Source: Bacteroidota bacterium
GTDB taxonomy: Bacteria; Bacteroidota; Bacteroidia; Chitinophagales; Chitinophagaceae
Reading direction: 5' to 3'
Assembly (NCBI GenBank): GCA_013288285.1
Contig: JABDCE010000005.1
Coordinates: 1 to 57,362, forward strand
Length of the DNA: 57,362 bases
In this document: positions 35,762-42,889 of the stretch, one piece after another
Layout of the letters: every line of letters begins with the position of its first letter
Position numbering within the stretch: the first letter of the stretch is position 1
Notes under the pieces: model-generated
Database searches by the model: none
What the model saw: only the letters and a program-made list of their open reading frames with translations
Told to the model about the DNA's origin: nothing
Position numbers and translations under genes: made by a program

Positions 35762-36391
35762 TCATGACGTCATTATCATTGCATTGATCCATTTGGGTAT
35801 CAGTTTTTTTCGTTCCTGCATCATTTCATTAAATTGCTCCAAAGTCATGCCTGTACGGTTTCTTATCAGCGGGCTGCCCACAAAGGGGAATATAGTAAGG
35901 CTGATGGTGTTCATCATTACGTGAATCGGGTTTACAGTGATCTTTTTAGCAGCAGCCATCTCTTTCCATTGGCGGGCTATCACCAATTCTCCCCGGATTG
36001 TGTTGCTTACCCCAAGTTTTTCGATCAGCTTTTCCGGGTCGGCATTGATCTCATTGAGTATGAAAATGGGTATGCCGGGGTTTTGTACCAGCATATCTAT
36101 ATAGTGGCTGATAAGCAGGTCAATCTTTTCGGGGAGGGTAGTAGCAGGGTCGTTTACAATGCCCATGAGGGAATGTATAAATAGCTGCAGCTGCTCTACG
36201 ATAATGATATCGAATAATTTCTCTTTGCTGCGGAAGTAGTAATTGATGAGTGCGAGGTTAAATCCAGACTCTTCTGCAATATCCCTGGTGCGGGTAGCCG
36301 CATACCCCTTTCGAGTAAACACCCGCCGGGCAGCTTCTTTTATCTGCTCTTCGGTAGAAGCATTTTTTTCTATTTCGGGTGTTTTTTTCAT
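35762..36391 (-). CDS. TetR-family transcriptional regulator of the efflux operon
   Basis: 209 aa. The N-terminal helix-turn-helix is clear at ~15-60: QIKEAARRVFTRKGYAATRTRDIAEESGFNLALINYYFRSKEKLF, the TetR/AcrR signature. The remainder is the helical ligand-binding and dimerisation domain, with MTLEQFNEMMQERKKL near the end. It would bind a palindrome near its own promoter and release it on sensing a toxic compound. A perfect inverted repeat lies 47-62 bp upstream. Being first in the operon, it would autoregulate the pump. Confidence 0.92.
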   Translation of the reverse strand: MKKTPEIEKNASTEEQIKEAARRVFTRKGYAATRTRDIAEESGFNLALINYYFRSKEKLFDIIIVEQLQLFIHSLMGIVNDPATTLPEKIDLLISHYIDMLVQNPGIPIFILNEINADPEKLIEKLGVSNTIRGELVIARQWKEMAAAKKITVNPIHVMMNTISLTIFPFVGSPLIRNRTGMTLEQFNEMMQERKKLIPKWINAMIMTS

Positions 36392-36437
36392 TTCTTACCG
36401 CAAAGGTAAGTTTAAAAATTTGATTTAAACAAGAAAA

Positions 36438-36453
36438 TTAATCACCTGATTAA
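36438..36453. promoter_or_regulatory. Perfect palindrome, candidate TetR operator
   Basis: TTAATCA-CC-TGATTAA, two 7-bp arms around a 2-bp centre, in the 144-bp gap upstream of tetR. Position and symmetry suit a TetR dimer; another weaker inverted repeat (ACGAAC-GTT-GTTCGT) lies at 36484-36498. Confidence 0.55.
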
Positions 36454-36535
36454 AATCATTTTTTAATTCATGAAAATGCCTTACGAACGTTGTTCGTTGA
36501 AGAGACTTAGGCTAAAAATGAAGCGTAGGTACTTT

Positions 36536-37336
36536 TTAATGCCTTGCACTATGTTTGTTAATGTAATCAAGGCATTTCTCTGCGTTGGTAACCATAACAG
36601 AATCCTTTGTTTCTTTCGCTATGTCCAAGCCCATTTTTGTATATAATGACGCGTCATTATATGATTTTTGCCCGGCATATGCCCAACCTAAAAGTAAGTA
36701 TATATCGCATGGATATTTTTTTGATCTCTTCTTTTCAAAAATGGTTTTTGCTTTAAGGTAACTTTCGATTGCCTCTTGATAGTTTTTACTGGAGCTAAGT
36801 ACAATGCCGAGCTTTTCATATGTACACGCCAGATAAAGAGATGAGTCATGGATGCTTTCAAGTATTTCTTTAGCTCTGAGTAGTGTATCCATACTTCTCT
36901 TCCGAAAGTGATGCTGAAAAAAAACAGAACCTATGTTAGCAGTCACTCCGCCGAGCATATGCATGTCCCCGAGATTTCTTAAAATATCAGCAGCTTTGTA
37001 AAAATTTTCTAAAGCCTTATTGGGGTGCCTGCGATCTGTGAACATGTACACCAGCCCCATGCAATTATATCCTTGCGCGAGTCCCCATTTGTAGTTTGAC
37101 TGTTGTGAAAGACTGATAATACTTATAGCATACTTCAACTTTTCACCAGGATTCTCCCCTTTAGTAAGACTTTCATATGGGTCGTCTAAATCGTAAAAAA
37201 GGGTTTCATATAATCGTACCTTGTCCGTATCATTTTTTGCTTTCTGTATTTCTGCGAGAACTGAATCCACCTGCTGAGTCTGAGCAATAGATGATAGTGA
37301 AATGCATAGAAATGCCAAGAAGAATATTTTACGCAA
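36536..37336 (-). CDS. Secreted TPR protein, sensor-domain-like
   Basis: 266 aa beginning with TTG at 37336; no in-frame ATG precedes the signal peptide (MRKIFFLAFLCISLSSIAQ). The rest is TPR-like helical hairpins: WGLAQGYNCMGLVYMF, ALENFYKAADILRNLGD, SLYLACTYEKLGIVLSSSKNYQEAIESYLKAKTIFEKK, YNDASLYTKMGLDIAKE. In Bacteroidota, chains like this usually form the periplasmic sensor half of a histidine kinase or LuxR-type regulator, but here the protein stops after the TPRs with no membrane helix or output domain. It may be a remnant or a stand-alone binding protein. Confidence 0.8.
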   Translation of the reverse strand: MRKIFFLAFLCISLSSIAQTQQVDSVLAEIQKAKNDTDKVRLYETLFYDLDDPYESLTKGENPGEKLKYAISIISLSQQSNYKWGLAQGYNCMGLVYMFTDRRHPNKALENFYKAADILRNLGDMHMLGGVTANIGSVFFQHHFRKRSMDTLLRAKEILESIHDSSLYLACTYEKLGIVLSSSKNYQEAIESYLKAKTIFEKKRSKKYPCDIYLLLGWAYAGQKSYNDASLYTKMGLDIAKETKDSVMVTNAEKCLDYINKHSARH

Positions 37337-37400
37337 TGGAGTCGGTTTACTGCAATTTAGCCATATCTCGACGTTATTTTATGCCTTGAAATATTAACAA

Positions 37401-37436
37401 AATATGAACACCTCCATTTCGGAAGGCGTTCATATT
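37401..37436 (-). terminator. Terminator hairpin of the shared AACGCCTCC family (1)
   Basis: AATATGAAC(A/G)CCT arms flank a TTTCGG loop. It lies 70 bp after the stop of the lipocalin-like gene, with T-rich sequence on both sides, so it might work in both directions. Related in sequence to hairpins at 39626 and 41219. Confidence 0.7.
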
Positions 37437-37505
37437 TTTAAAGTAAGACAATTTATTTATTCCACAAAGAAGGAGAACTTCCTCGGAGTCCAATCAGGTG
37501 TATTG

Positions 37506-37967
37506 TCATTGCTTTTTATAATTCTGCCAGTTAAGGCCGGAAGATCCTGCGACGATCGTAAGCTGGAGGTCTGTAGCAGAAAGAACGCCTATGTGATATG
37601 TGGTGGTATCGGAAAGACTGATATAGCTGGAGGACCCTTTTGTACGGATTGTTGTAACGTCTATATTATTACTAGCTAGCGACCAACTGAACCATGTTTG
37701 AGTATCTGTTGTTCCGTTTTTTGTGACCAGCAATTCTCCGCTGCCTCCGGAATTGAATACTGTGTAATTGGAAACGCTATCCGGATATGGAGTATTCTCA
37801 CTTGAGTCAATTACTGAGTTGTGATTGACATCATATCCATAGGAAGATGTCTTCCACTTACCCACAAGCATATCCCCGGCAGATGGGGTGTTTTTACTTT
37901 TCTTACAAGCGCCAAATAAAACAGAAAAAATAACCAAGGAAGAAAAAATTATTGTAAATGATTTCAT
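37506..37967 (-). CDS. Lipocalin-like lipoprotein
   Basis: 153 aa with a lipoprotein signal (MKSFTIIFSSLVIFSVLFGAC, lipobox LFGAC, followed by KKSKNTPS). The mature part opens DMLVGKWKTSSYGYDVN and continues with beta strands (NYTVFNSGGSGELLVTKNG, WFSWSLASNNIDVTT, TYHIGVLSATDLQLTIV). 'L.G.W' followed by a strand-rich 130-aa domain is the pattern of the lipocalin-like (DUF4923/lipocalin_4-like) lipoproteins of Bacteroidota. It probably binds something hydrophobic at the outer membrane, ligand unknown. Confidence 0.75.
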   Translation of the reverse strand: MKSFTIIFSSLVIFSVLFGACKKSKNTPSAGDMLVGKWKTSSYGYDVNHNSVIDSSENTPYPDSVSNYTVFNSGGSGELLVTKNGTTDTQTWFSWSLASNNIDVTTIRTKGSSSYISLSDTTTYHIGVLSATDLQLTIVAGSSGLNWQNYKKQ

Positions 37968-38151
37968 AAGTCTAAAAATTGTTAATGGTGCAAGATAGTT
38001 TATTAATTGAACAACTTAGTATTACAAGAGGATATCACGGCATAGCGTTTGCAACCAATAAAACACAAGCGCGAAAGCCACATGGCTCTATACTGTGTTT
38101 CTTTCGGGGAGACAGAATTCAAACCTGCACATTACAATTAGATCTCTAGAA

Positions 38152-38409
38152 CTATTCATAAACATCTTTACGATGCCTTACCCTGCGGATATCTATTACT
38201 TCAATTCTATCTGCTATTGAATAAACCACCCTATAATCACCGACACGTATACGCCATAGATTTTCCTGTGTACCTTTTAGTTTCTTACAGCCAAATGGAC
38301 GAGGGTCAGCAGGTAATTGGTCAATTGCAATGCCTACTTTCTTCAAGGTGGCGGAAGGTAACTTCTCCATATCCTTTTCAGCGCTATTGCTGATGATGAC
38401 CTGGTACAT
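38152..38409 (-). CDS. RelE/ParE-family toxin
   Basis: 85 aa, the usual RelE size. It has the family ending LWRIRVGDYRVVYSIADRIEVIDIRRVRHRKDVYE, with Arg/Tyr residues in the positions that cut mRNA in RelE toxins, and an N-terminal YQVIISNSAEKDMEKLP. RelE-type toxins cleave mRNA in the ribosomal A site, while ParE members poison gyrase; the RIRVGDYRVVY motif fits the RelE branch better. It overlaps the antitoxin gene by one base (TAATG), the classical coupled order with antitoxin first. Confidence 0.88.
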   Translation of the reverse strand: MYQVIISNSAEKDMEKLPSATLKKVGIAIDQLPADPRPFGCKKLKGTQENLWRIRVGDYRVVYSIADRIEVIDIRRVRHRKDVYE

Positions 38410-38603
38410 TACAGCTTACCTTTTTTCTTCAATGACTTTTTCACTTCTTCCCAGCTACGCTTCGGTTCGTCTTTGCGTGATTCGGCAATAATTATATCCA
38501 GAAAGTCTTCTACGTCTTCCTGGTGCTGCTCGATCGTCTTCAAGTCAATGATTACAGCCGTGCGACGGTTTTTGTCATTAGTAATAAAGTTTACACCTTT
38601 CAT
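38409..38603 (-). CDS. Antitoxin of the RelE-type module
   Basis: 64 aa and acidic. The N-terminus (MKGVNFITNDKNRRTAVIIDLKTIEQHQEDVEDFLDIIIAE) resembles the strand-helix DNA-binding part of Phd/RelB-like antitoxins, in which a short 'AVIIDL..' strand precedes the helix. The basic C-terminal tail (WEEVKKSLKKKGKL) would wrap the toxin. It precedes the toxin with a one-base overlap. Such antitoxins normally repress their own promoter; no clear operator palindrome was seen before the ATG at 38603. Confidence 0.8.
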   Translation of the reverse strand: MKGVNFITNDKNRRTAVIIDLKTIEQHQEDVEDFLDIIIAESRKDEPKRSWEEVKKSLKKKGKL

Positions 38604-38640
38604 AAAGCTACTTTGTACAAAAATACAGACTAAATATCAA

Positions 38641-38678
38641 AAAGCGGAGCAAGTGCTTACGCTCTTTTGCTCCGCTTT
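38641..38678 (-). terminator. Rho-independent terminator after the SRPBCC gene
   Basis: AAAGCGGAGCAA (38641-38652) pairs perfectly with TTGCTCCGCTTT (38667-38678) around a 14-nt loop, followed on the - strand by TTTTTGATATTT. It lies 36 bp beyond the stop at 38714. Confidence 0.85.
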
Positions 38679-38713
38679 CATTTCAGCCGTGATGATCAGG
38701 TAACCTTGGAAAA

Positions 38714-39214
38714 TTATTTTTGCGATAAAGTTGCCAATAATGTTACGAGGTAATTAAGAGTCATTGTAAATCCTCCTTGGAAGCCCATTTCAATCATCTT
38801 CTCCATACGTTCGAGAGAGTCATTTTTAATAATGATACTCACTTTTGTTATGCCGTCCTGTTCGCTGAAACTCAGATCCCAGTCAGAGCCGGGCAAGTCT
38901 GGATTTTCATCCTTGTCGGCAAAAGCGTTGTGCATTTTAAAATTGGTCTTTGGGGTAATGGAAGTATACTCCTGGAGGGACCAATGTTCCTGTCCTTCTG
39001 GGCTTACCATAGCATAAAAACGACGTCCGCCAACTTTGAAATCCATGTGCTTTGTTCTGGATGCCCAGGGCTGAGGCGCCCACCATTGATCCAGAATTTC
39101 CTGTTTGGTAAAGGCATCCCATACCAGTGGGAGCTCTGCGGCAAATTCCCTGTTTACAAATACCGTTTTAGCTGCTTTGTCTACGGTAAAATCGAATAGC
39201 AAATTGTTTTTCAT
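38714..39214 (-). CDS. SRPBCC / AHSA1-like START-domain protein
   Basis: 166 aa of the activator of Hsp90 ATPase homologue-like family: [50 protein letters not shown] is the defining N-terminal half, and the long C-terminal helix ([27 protein letters not shown]) closes the cavity. Such domains bind hydrophobic ligands. The start overlaps the ArsR-type regulator's stop (ATGA). This regulator + SRPBCC pair is widespread and probably forms a two-gene sensor/response operon, but the ligand is not known. Confidence 0.9.
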   Translation of the reverse strand: MKNNLLFDFTVDKAAKTVFVNREFAAELPLVWDAFTKQEILDQWWAPQPWASRTKHMDFKVGGRRFYAMVSPEGQEHWSLQEYTSITPKTNFKMHNAFADKDENPDLPGSDWDLSFSEQDGITKVSIIIKNDSLERMEKMIEMGFQGGFTMTLNYLVTLLATLSQK

Positions 39215-39537
39215 TTTTTTTGTTTTTTAATTGTTGATAATACTTGGTCAAGCTGGTTGAAGCGGGTTTCCCATATCTTTCTGAACTGGGCTATCCATTT
39301 GTCAATTTCTTTCATTTGGTCTGTATTTACGTGATAATAAATTTCTCGTCCCTTTGGTTCCTGTTTTACCAGCTCACATTCTGTAAGGATCTGGATATGT
39401 TTTGAAACCGCCTGCCTGCTGGTGTTAAATTCTTCTGCCAGCGCATTGGGCGTCATTGCCTGTGCGGCAAGCAGCAGCAAGATTGCCCTTCGGGTCGGGT
39501 CAGCTATAGCCTGGAATATGTCTCGCCTTGTGTCCAT
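39211..39537 (-). CDS. ArsR-family winged-helix regulator
   Basis: 108 aa from the ATG at 39537; the longer frame starts with TTG. It reads [65 protein letters not shown], the standard HTH_5 fold with recognition helix [12 protein letters not shown]. The Cys pair used for metals in ArsR/SmtB is missing, so it is a non-metal member of the group, like those paired with AHSA1 proteins. It is translationally coupled to the downstream SRPBCC gene and probably regulates it. Confidence 0.92.
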   Translation of the reverse strand: MDTRRDIFQAIADPTRRAILLLLAAQAMTPNALAEEFNTSRQAVSKHIQILTECELVKQEPKGREIYYHVNTDQMKEIDKWIAQFRKIWETRFNQLDQVLSTIKKQKK

Positions 39538-39625
39538 AATATTTGTGTTATGCAATTATCTGGTTGCAAATATAAGCGCAATTATTTGGTTGCGCAAATT
39601 TATTTTTGAAAAGCTCAAAAAAAAG

Positions 39626-39649
39626 AACGCCTCCGCTTCGGGAAGCGTT
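39626..39649 (-). terminator. Rho-independent terminator of the shared AACGCCTCC family (2)
   Basis: AACGC.TCCGCTTCGGGA.GCGTT stem with TTCG-like loop, followed on the - strand by CTTTTTTTT. It ends the NHL-repeat gene whose stop is at 39725. Confidence 0.85.
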
Positions 39650-39724
39650 GTATCAGTCTGCGTTATTTTAGTGTGGAAATGGACTTGAATAGATTGTCTT
39701 TTATATTACCAGCAATAGTTTTAA

Positions 39725-41029
39725 TTAAGGTTTATCATCTTTTACAAATTTCAGTACTTCTAGGTTGTTTACTATGGCGAAATACATACCCGACGGTAAC
39801 GCTGAAATATCTACCTGCATATTGTTTTTGCTACAAATATTAGTATATATTGTTTGGCCAATAAGGTCAGTAATCGTTAACTGAGTTATTTTGTTGGTAC
39901 AAGTGATATTAAGTATTTTATTGGCAGGGTTGGGGTAAAGTTTTACTGATCCTGTTGTTGTTAAAGCACTAACCGCAAGTATCGATGTATTTATTTTGCG
40001 AATCCTGTCATTGCCAAGGTCACTTATAATAAGATCCCCAGACCTATCTACTGTTATATTACCTGAATTTATGTCCGCCAATGTTGACAATCCTCCATCA
40101 CCACTAAATCCGGGTGCCCCCGTCCCGGCTACTGTAGTTATAGTTCCTGTTTTATCCACCATGCGGATGCGGTGATTGACATTGTCAGCAATGTAAACAT
40201 TGCCGCTTGCATCTACAGCAACACCCCGCGGGATATTAATCTCAGCAGATGTACCGGCAATCCCGTCACCGTTGTAACCAGCAGAACCTGTCCCAGCAAC
40301 GGTTGAAATAATACCTGCTGTATCCACCTTTCGGATGCGATTTCCACCATAGCCATCGCATATATACATGTTGCCAGCAGGGTCAAATGCCAAACTTGCA
40401 GGCTCATTCATTTGCGCTGATGTTGCCGGGCCACCATCGCCAAGCCACCCTGAACCACTACTGCCGACAATTGTTGTAATGATGCCAGCATTGTCGACTC
40501 TGCGGATACGACCATTATCAGCATCGGCTATATATACATCCCCTGCATTGTTGACATAGACACCTGCTGGCTGGAACAGTTCTGCTGCTGTAGCCGGGCC
40601 TCCGTCGCCACTGAACCCACCAATAGTAGGTATAGAACTACCAATACCCGCCACTGTCGTGATAGTTCCTGACAGGTCAACCTTGCGTATTCGCTCGTTA
40701 CTCATATCGGCAATATATACGTTCCCAATATTATCTACGGCCACACCCATTGGTTCATACAAAGACGCTGCCGTAGCAGGCCCGCCATCACCACCGAAGG
40801 CGGCTACTCCACCATTCCCAGCAATCCTTGAAAGTACGCCCGATGGGGTAATTTTATATACAGAATTGTCGCACTCTTGCGAAACATAATAGTTACCCAG
40901 GTGATCGACCGCAATGGAACTTCCCCATCCTCCGCAAGATAGCGTATCGTTAGGGCCGAAAACCGTAGTAATTATCTGCGTCTTCGCAAAAAGAGGCAGC
41001 AAAATGAGTATGGCTAGGATTTTTTTCAT
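39725..41029 (-). CDS. NHL-repeat secreted protein with T9SS type A sorting tail
   Basis: 434 aa. Signal peptide MKKILAILILLPLFAKTQ. Residues ~20-345 hold NHL propeller repeats of ~52 aa with the pattern 'IAGNGG.AAFGGDGGPAT.A.L..P.GVAVD..GNVYIAD....RIRKVD'. The C-terminus (VKLYPNPANKILNITCTNKITQLTITDLIGQTIYTN ... GMYFAIVNNLEVLKFVKDDKP) is a type A T9SS sorting domain. The SGDGGPAT motif and 'GNVYIAD' strand occur in the NHL propeller family of secreted Bacteroidota proteins. Two paralogues lie at 50509 and 53056. Role unknown, presumably protein or carbohydrate binding on the surface. Confidence 0.85.
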   Translation of the reverse strand: MKKILAILILLPLFAKTQIITTVFGPNDTLSCGGWGSSIAVDHLGNYYVSQECDNSVYKITPSGVLSRIAGNGGVAAFGGDGGPATAASLYEPMGVAVDNIGNVYIADMSNERIRKVDLSGTITTVAGIGSSIPTIGGFSGDGGPATAAELFQPAGVYVNNAGDVYIADADNGRIRRVDNAGIITTIVGSSGSGWLGDGGPATSAQMNEPASLAFDPAGNMYICDGYGGNRIRKVDTAGIISTVAGTGSAGYNGDGIAGTSAEINIPRGVAVDASGNVYIADNVNHRIRMVDKTGTITTVAGTGAPGFSGDGGLSTLADINSGNITVDRSGDLIISDLGNDRIRKINTSILAVSALTTTGSVKLYPNPANKILNITCTNKITQLTITDLIGQTIYTNICSKNNMQVDISALPSGMYFAIVNNLEVLKFVKDDKP

Positions 41030-41218
41030 AAGTATTTATTTTATTAAAGTTAACTGTTTTCCTTATTCTGAAAACAAATAATGCCCTGTCTGTTATATTG
41101 ACGAGTAAATAAACTGAAATATTAGAATAGTAAACAAATATGTATCCAAATTGAACGAATAGCCCAACGTCCTACTCCTTTGAATTTTTAGAAATGCTTT
41201 GGAAGGGTTTATAAACAA

Positions 41219-41244
41219 GAACGCCTCCGTTTCGGAAGGCGCTC
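41219..41244 (-). terminator. Terminator hairpin of the shared AACGCCTCC family (3)
   Basis: GAACGCCTCCG and GGAAGGCGCTC arms around TTTC, followed on the - strand by TTGTTTATAA. It lies 23 bp beyond the stop of the EGF-like lipoprotein gene. Confidence 0.75.
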
Positions 41245-41266
41245 AGAGATATAAAGGAGATAAAAA

Positions 41267-41845
41267 TTACTTATTCCACAAAGATGGCGAGCTACCATCG
41301 ATAGGGTAGTAACCGAAGTCGTTGACCAACTGAGTTGCAGTGTCGATTATTTCGTAAGCCATAGATATGCGGCCAAACTGGCCATAAGTATTATCGGTAT
41401 AGATGTAACCTTTACCGAACAATACCTTACCCTCATAATTTTGGTTAGGAATATACAGCGTATCGCCATCAACATAGGCGTTGACAGGCGTTTTGAAATA
41501 GTTGTAGAAGTTAACGATCACGACATAAGTAGGGTTAACAACACCTGCTATGGCCGGCCCAGCCTCTATAGTGATGGCATATTGAGCAGCCTGGGTGCGG
41601 GTACCTTTCTCAAACACAGACCAGTTGCCCTGGAACTTCGTCTGAGATAAAGTTTCGCAATTAGAGCCTTCGTAACCAGAAGTACAAATACAACCTCCGC
41701 TATTACATACACCACCGTTGGCACATACTATTGTTTTGCATTTGTCCCTGTTGCAAGAAATATAAGTAATGGAAACAAAAGCGGATACTGTAACAAAAGC
41801 GGATATAAGTACTGTTTTTAAACGGGTTCTCATCTGCATCAACAT
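41267..41845 (-). CDS. Lipoprotein with an EGF-like domain
   Basis: 192 aa; ATGs at 41845, 41839 and 41833 are all usable. The signal peptide ends in SITYISC, giving an outer-membrane lipoprotein. Directly after it lies C-K-T-I-V-C-A-N-G-G-V-C-N-S-G-G-C-I-C, with YEGSNCE ahead of the next beta region: six Cys in an EGF spacing including the G-Y-E-G turn. The rest (~70-190) is beta-rich (YAITIEAGPAIAGVV, VNAYVDGDTLYIPNQNYEGKVLFGKGYIYTDN) and resembles the lipocalin-like lipoprotein nearby. EGF modules are rare in bacteria; they serve protein contacts. Function unknown. Confidence 0.75.
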   Translation of the reverse strand: MLMQMRTRLKTVLISAFVTVSAFVSITYISCNRDKCKTIVCANGGVCNSGGCICTSGYEGSNCETLSQTKFQGNWSVFEKGTRTQAAQYAITIEAGPAIAGVVNPTYVVIVNFYNYFKTPVNAYVDGDTLYIPNQNYEGKVLFGKGYIYTDNTYGQFGRISMAYEIIDTATQLVNDFGYYPIDGSSPSLWNK

Positions 41846-41978
41846 GATTTTATTGAACGTAAAAATAAGCGTTATAAAAAGGCAAACCGCATATTGCAGC
41901 GATAAGTTACCTTTTAAAGGGTTAAATATATTTCATTAACTGCACTAAACTAAAGAAAAGAAGAGATATTTTTTTATT

Positions 41979-42815
41979 TTATTTTTCCAGTTCGGCTTTA
42001 TAGGCTCTTATGCCTTTATATATAGCCAAGGCTACTTCCTGCTGTCCCTGCTCAGAGTTGAGGTACTTTTCTTCCTCCACATTGGTAATAAAACCGACCT
42101 CTACGAGTACACCCGGCATGGCGCTGCCGGCCAGCACTTCGAGGTCCATTTGCTTTACACCCAGATCTGGCCGGCCCTGCTGTGCGAACTGTTCCTGGAT
42201 CTTGCTGCCCAGAGAGATGCTTTTGCTGAGGAAGGCCTGGGAGTACTGGGCTATGATAATAGCTGTTTGCGGGTCGTTCTCGTTCATGAGGCCCGGCTCG
42301 TCGGTAACGTTTTCGCTGTATTCACCTATGGCGTTTTCCTTCTGGTAGTTGCGGCGCAGCCCCAGAACATAAGTTTCCACACCGCTCCGCTTAGTCTCGT
42401 GGTGGCGTATGGAACGATAGATGGGTTGCCTTACTGTTTTGTGGTGCCGCTTTACGTTCTTATATCCTTCAAGTATTTTGGTATAGGTGAAGGGTGTAGA
42501 GTTGACGTGGATGGCGATGAACAGATCGGCATTTGCCTTGTTGGCGAGCTCGTGCCGGCTTTGCAGTGAGGGGTAATCGTCGGTGGTACGTGTGAAGAGC
42601 ACCTCTACTTGCCTCATACTGTCCTGGATGATCTTACCGAGCTTGAGGGATACAGCCAATGTAATGTCTTTCTCTTTTGAGAAAGCTCCCTGCGCCCCGA
42701 TATCCCTTCCTCCGTGTCCGGCGTCTATGACCACTTTGGAAACCTTCTTCCCCTTGGCGGACGATAAGAATGGCAAGGAAGTTAATAATAAGAGCAGTAT
42801 GAATTTGAATCGCAT
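41979..42815 (-). CDS. N-acetylmuramoyl-L-alanine amidase (Amidase_3)
   Basis: 278 aa with signal peptide (MRFKFILLLLLTSLPFLSSA). The zinc ligands of Amidase_3 are present: H34 in DAGHGG, E48 in AFSKEKD, H103 in AIHVNS, and the catalytic Glu in GVLVEVGFITN near residue 240. It cleaves the bond between muramic acid and the peptide stem, and acts in cell separation and wall recycling in the periplasm. It is divergent from the LptD-like gene (74 bp apart), an arrangement seen in other Bacteroidota. Confidence 0.93.
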   Translation of the reverse strand: MRFKFILLLLLTSLPFLSSAKGKKVSKVVIDAGHGGRDIGAQGAFSKEKDITLAVSLKLGKIIQDSMRQVEVLFTRTTDDYPSLQSRHELANKANADLFIAIHVNSTPFTYTKILEGYKNVKRHHKTVRQPIYRSIRHHETKRSGVETYVLGLRRNYQKENAIGEYSENVTDEPGLMNENDPQTAIIIAQYSQAFLSKSISLGSKIQEQFAQQGRPDLGVKQMDLEVLAGSAMPGVLVEVGFITNVEEEKYLNSEQGQQEVALAIYKGIRAYKAELEK

Positions 42816-42889
42816 AATTATGTTTCACAAAAGATTAAGTATATAAACTAAGCCAACGTCGCCCTCAAATAGCTATTTTTGCTTCGTTC

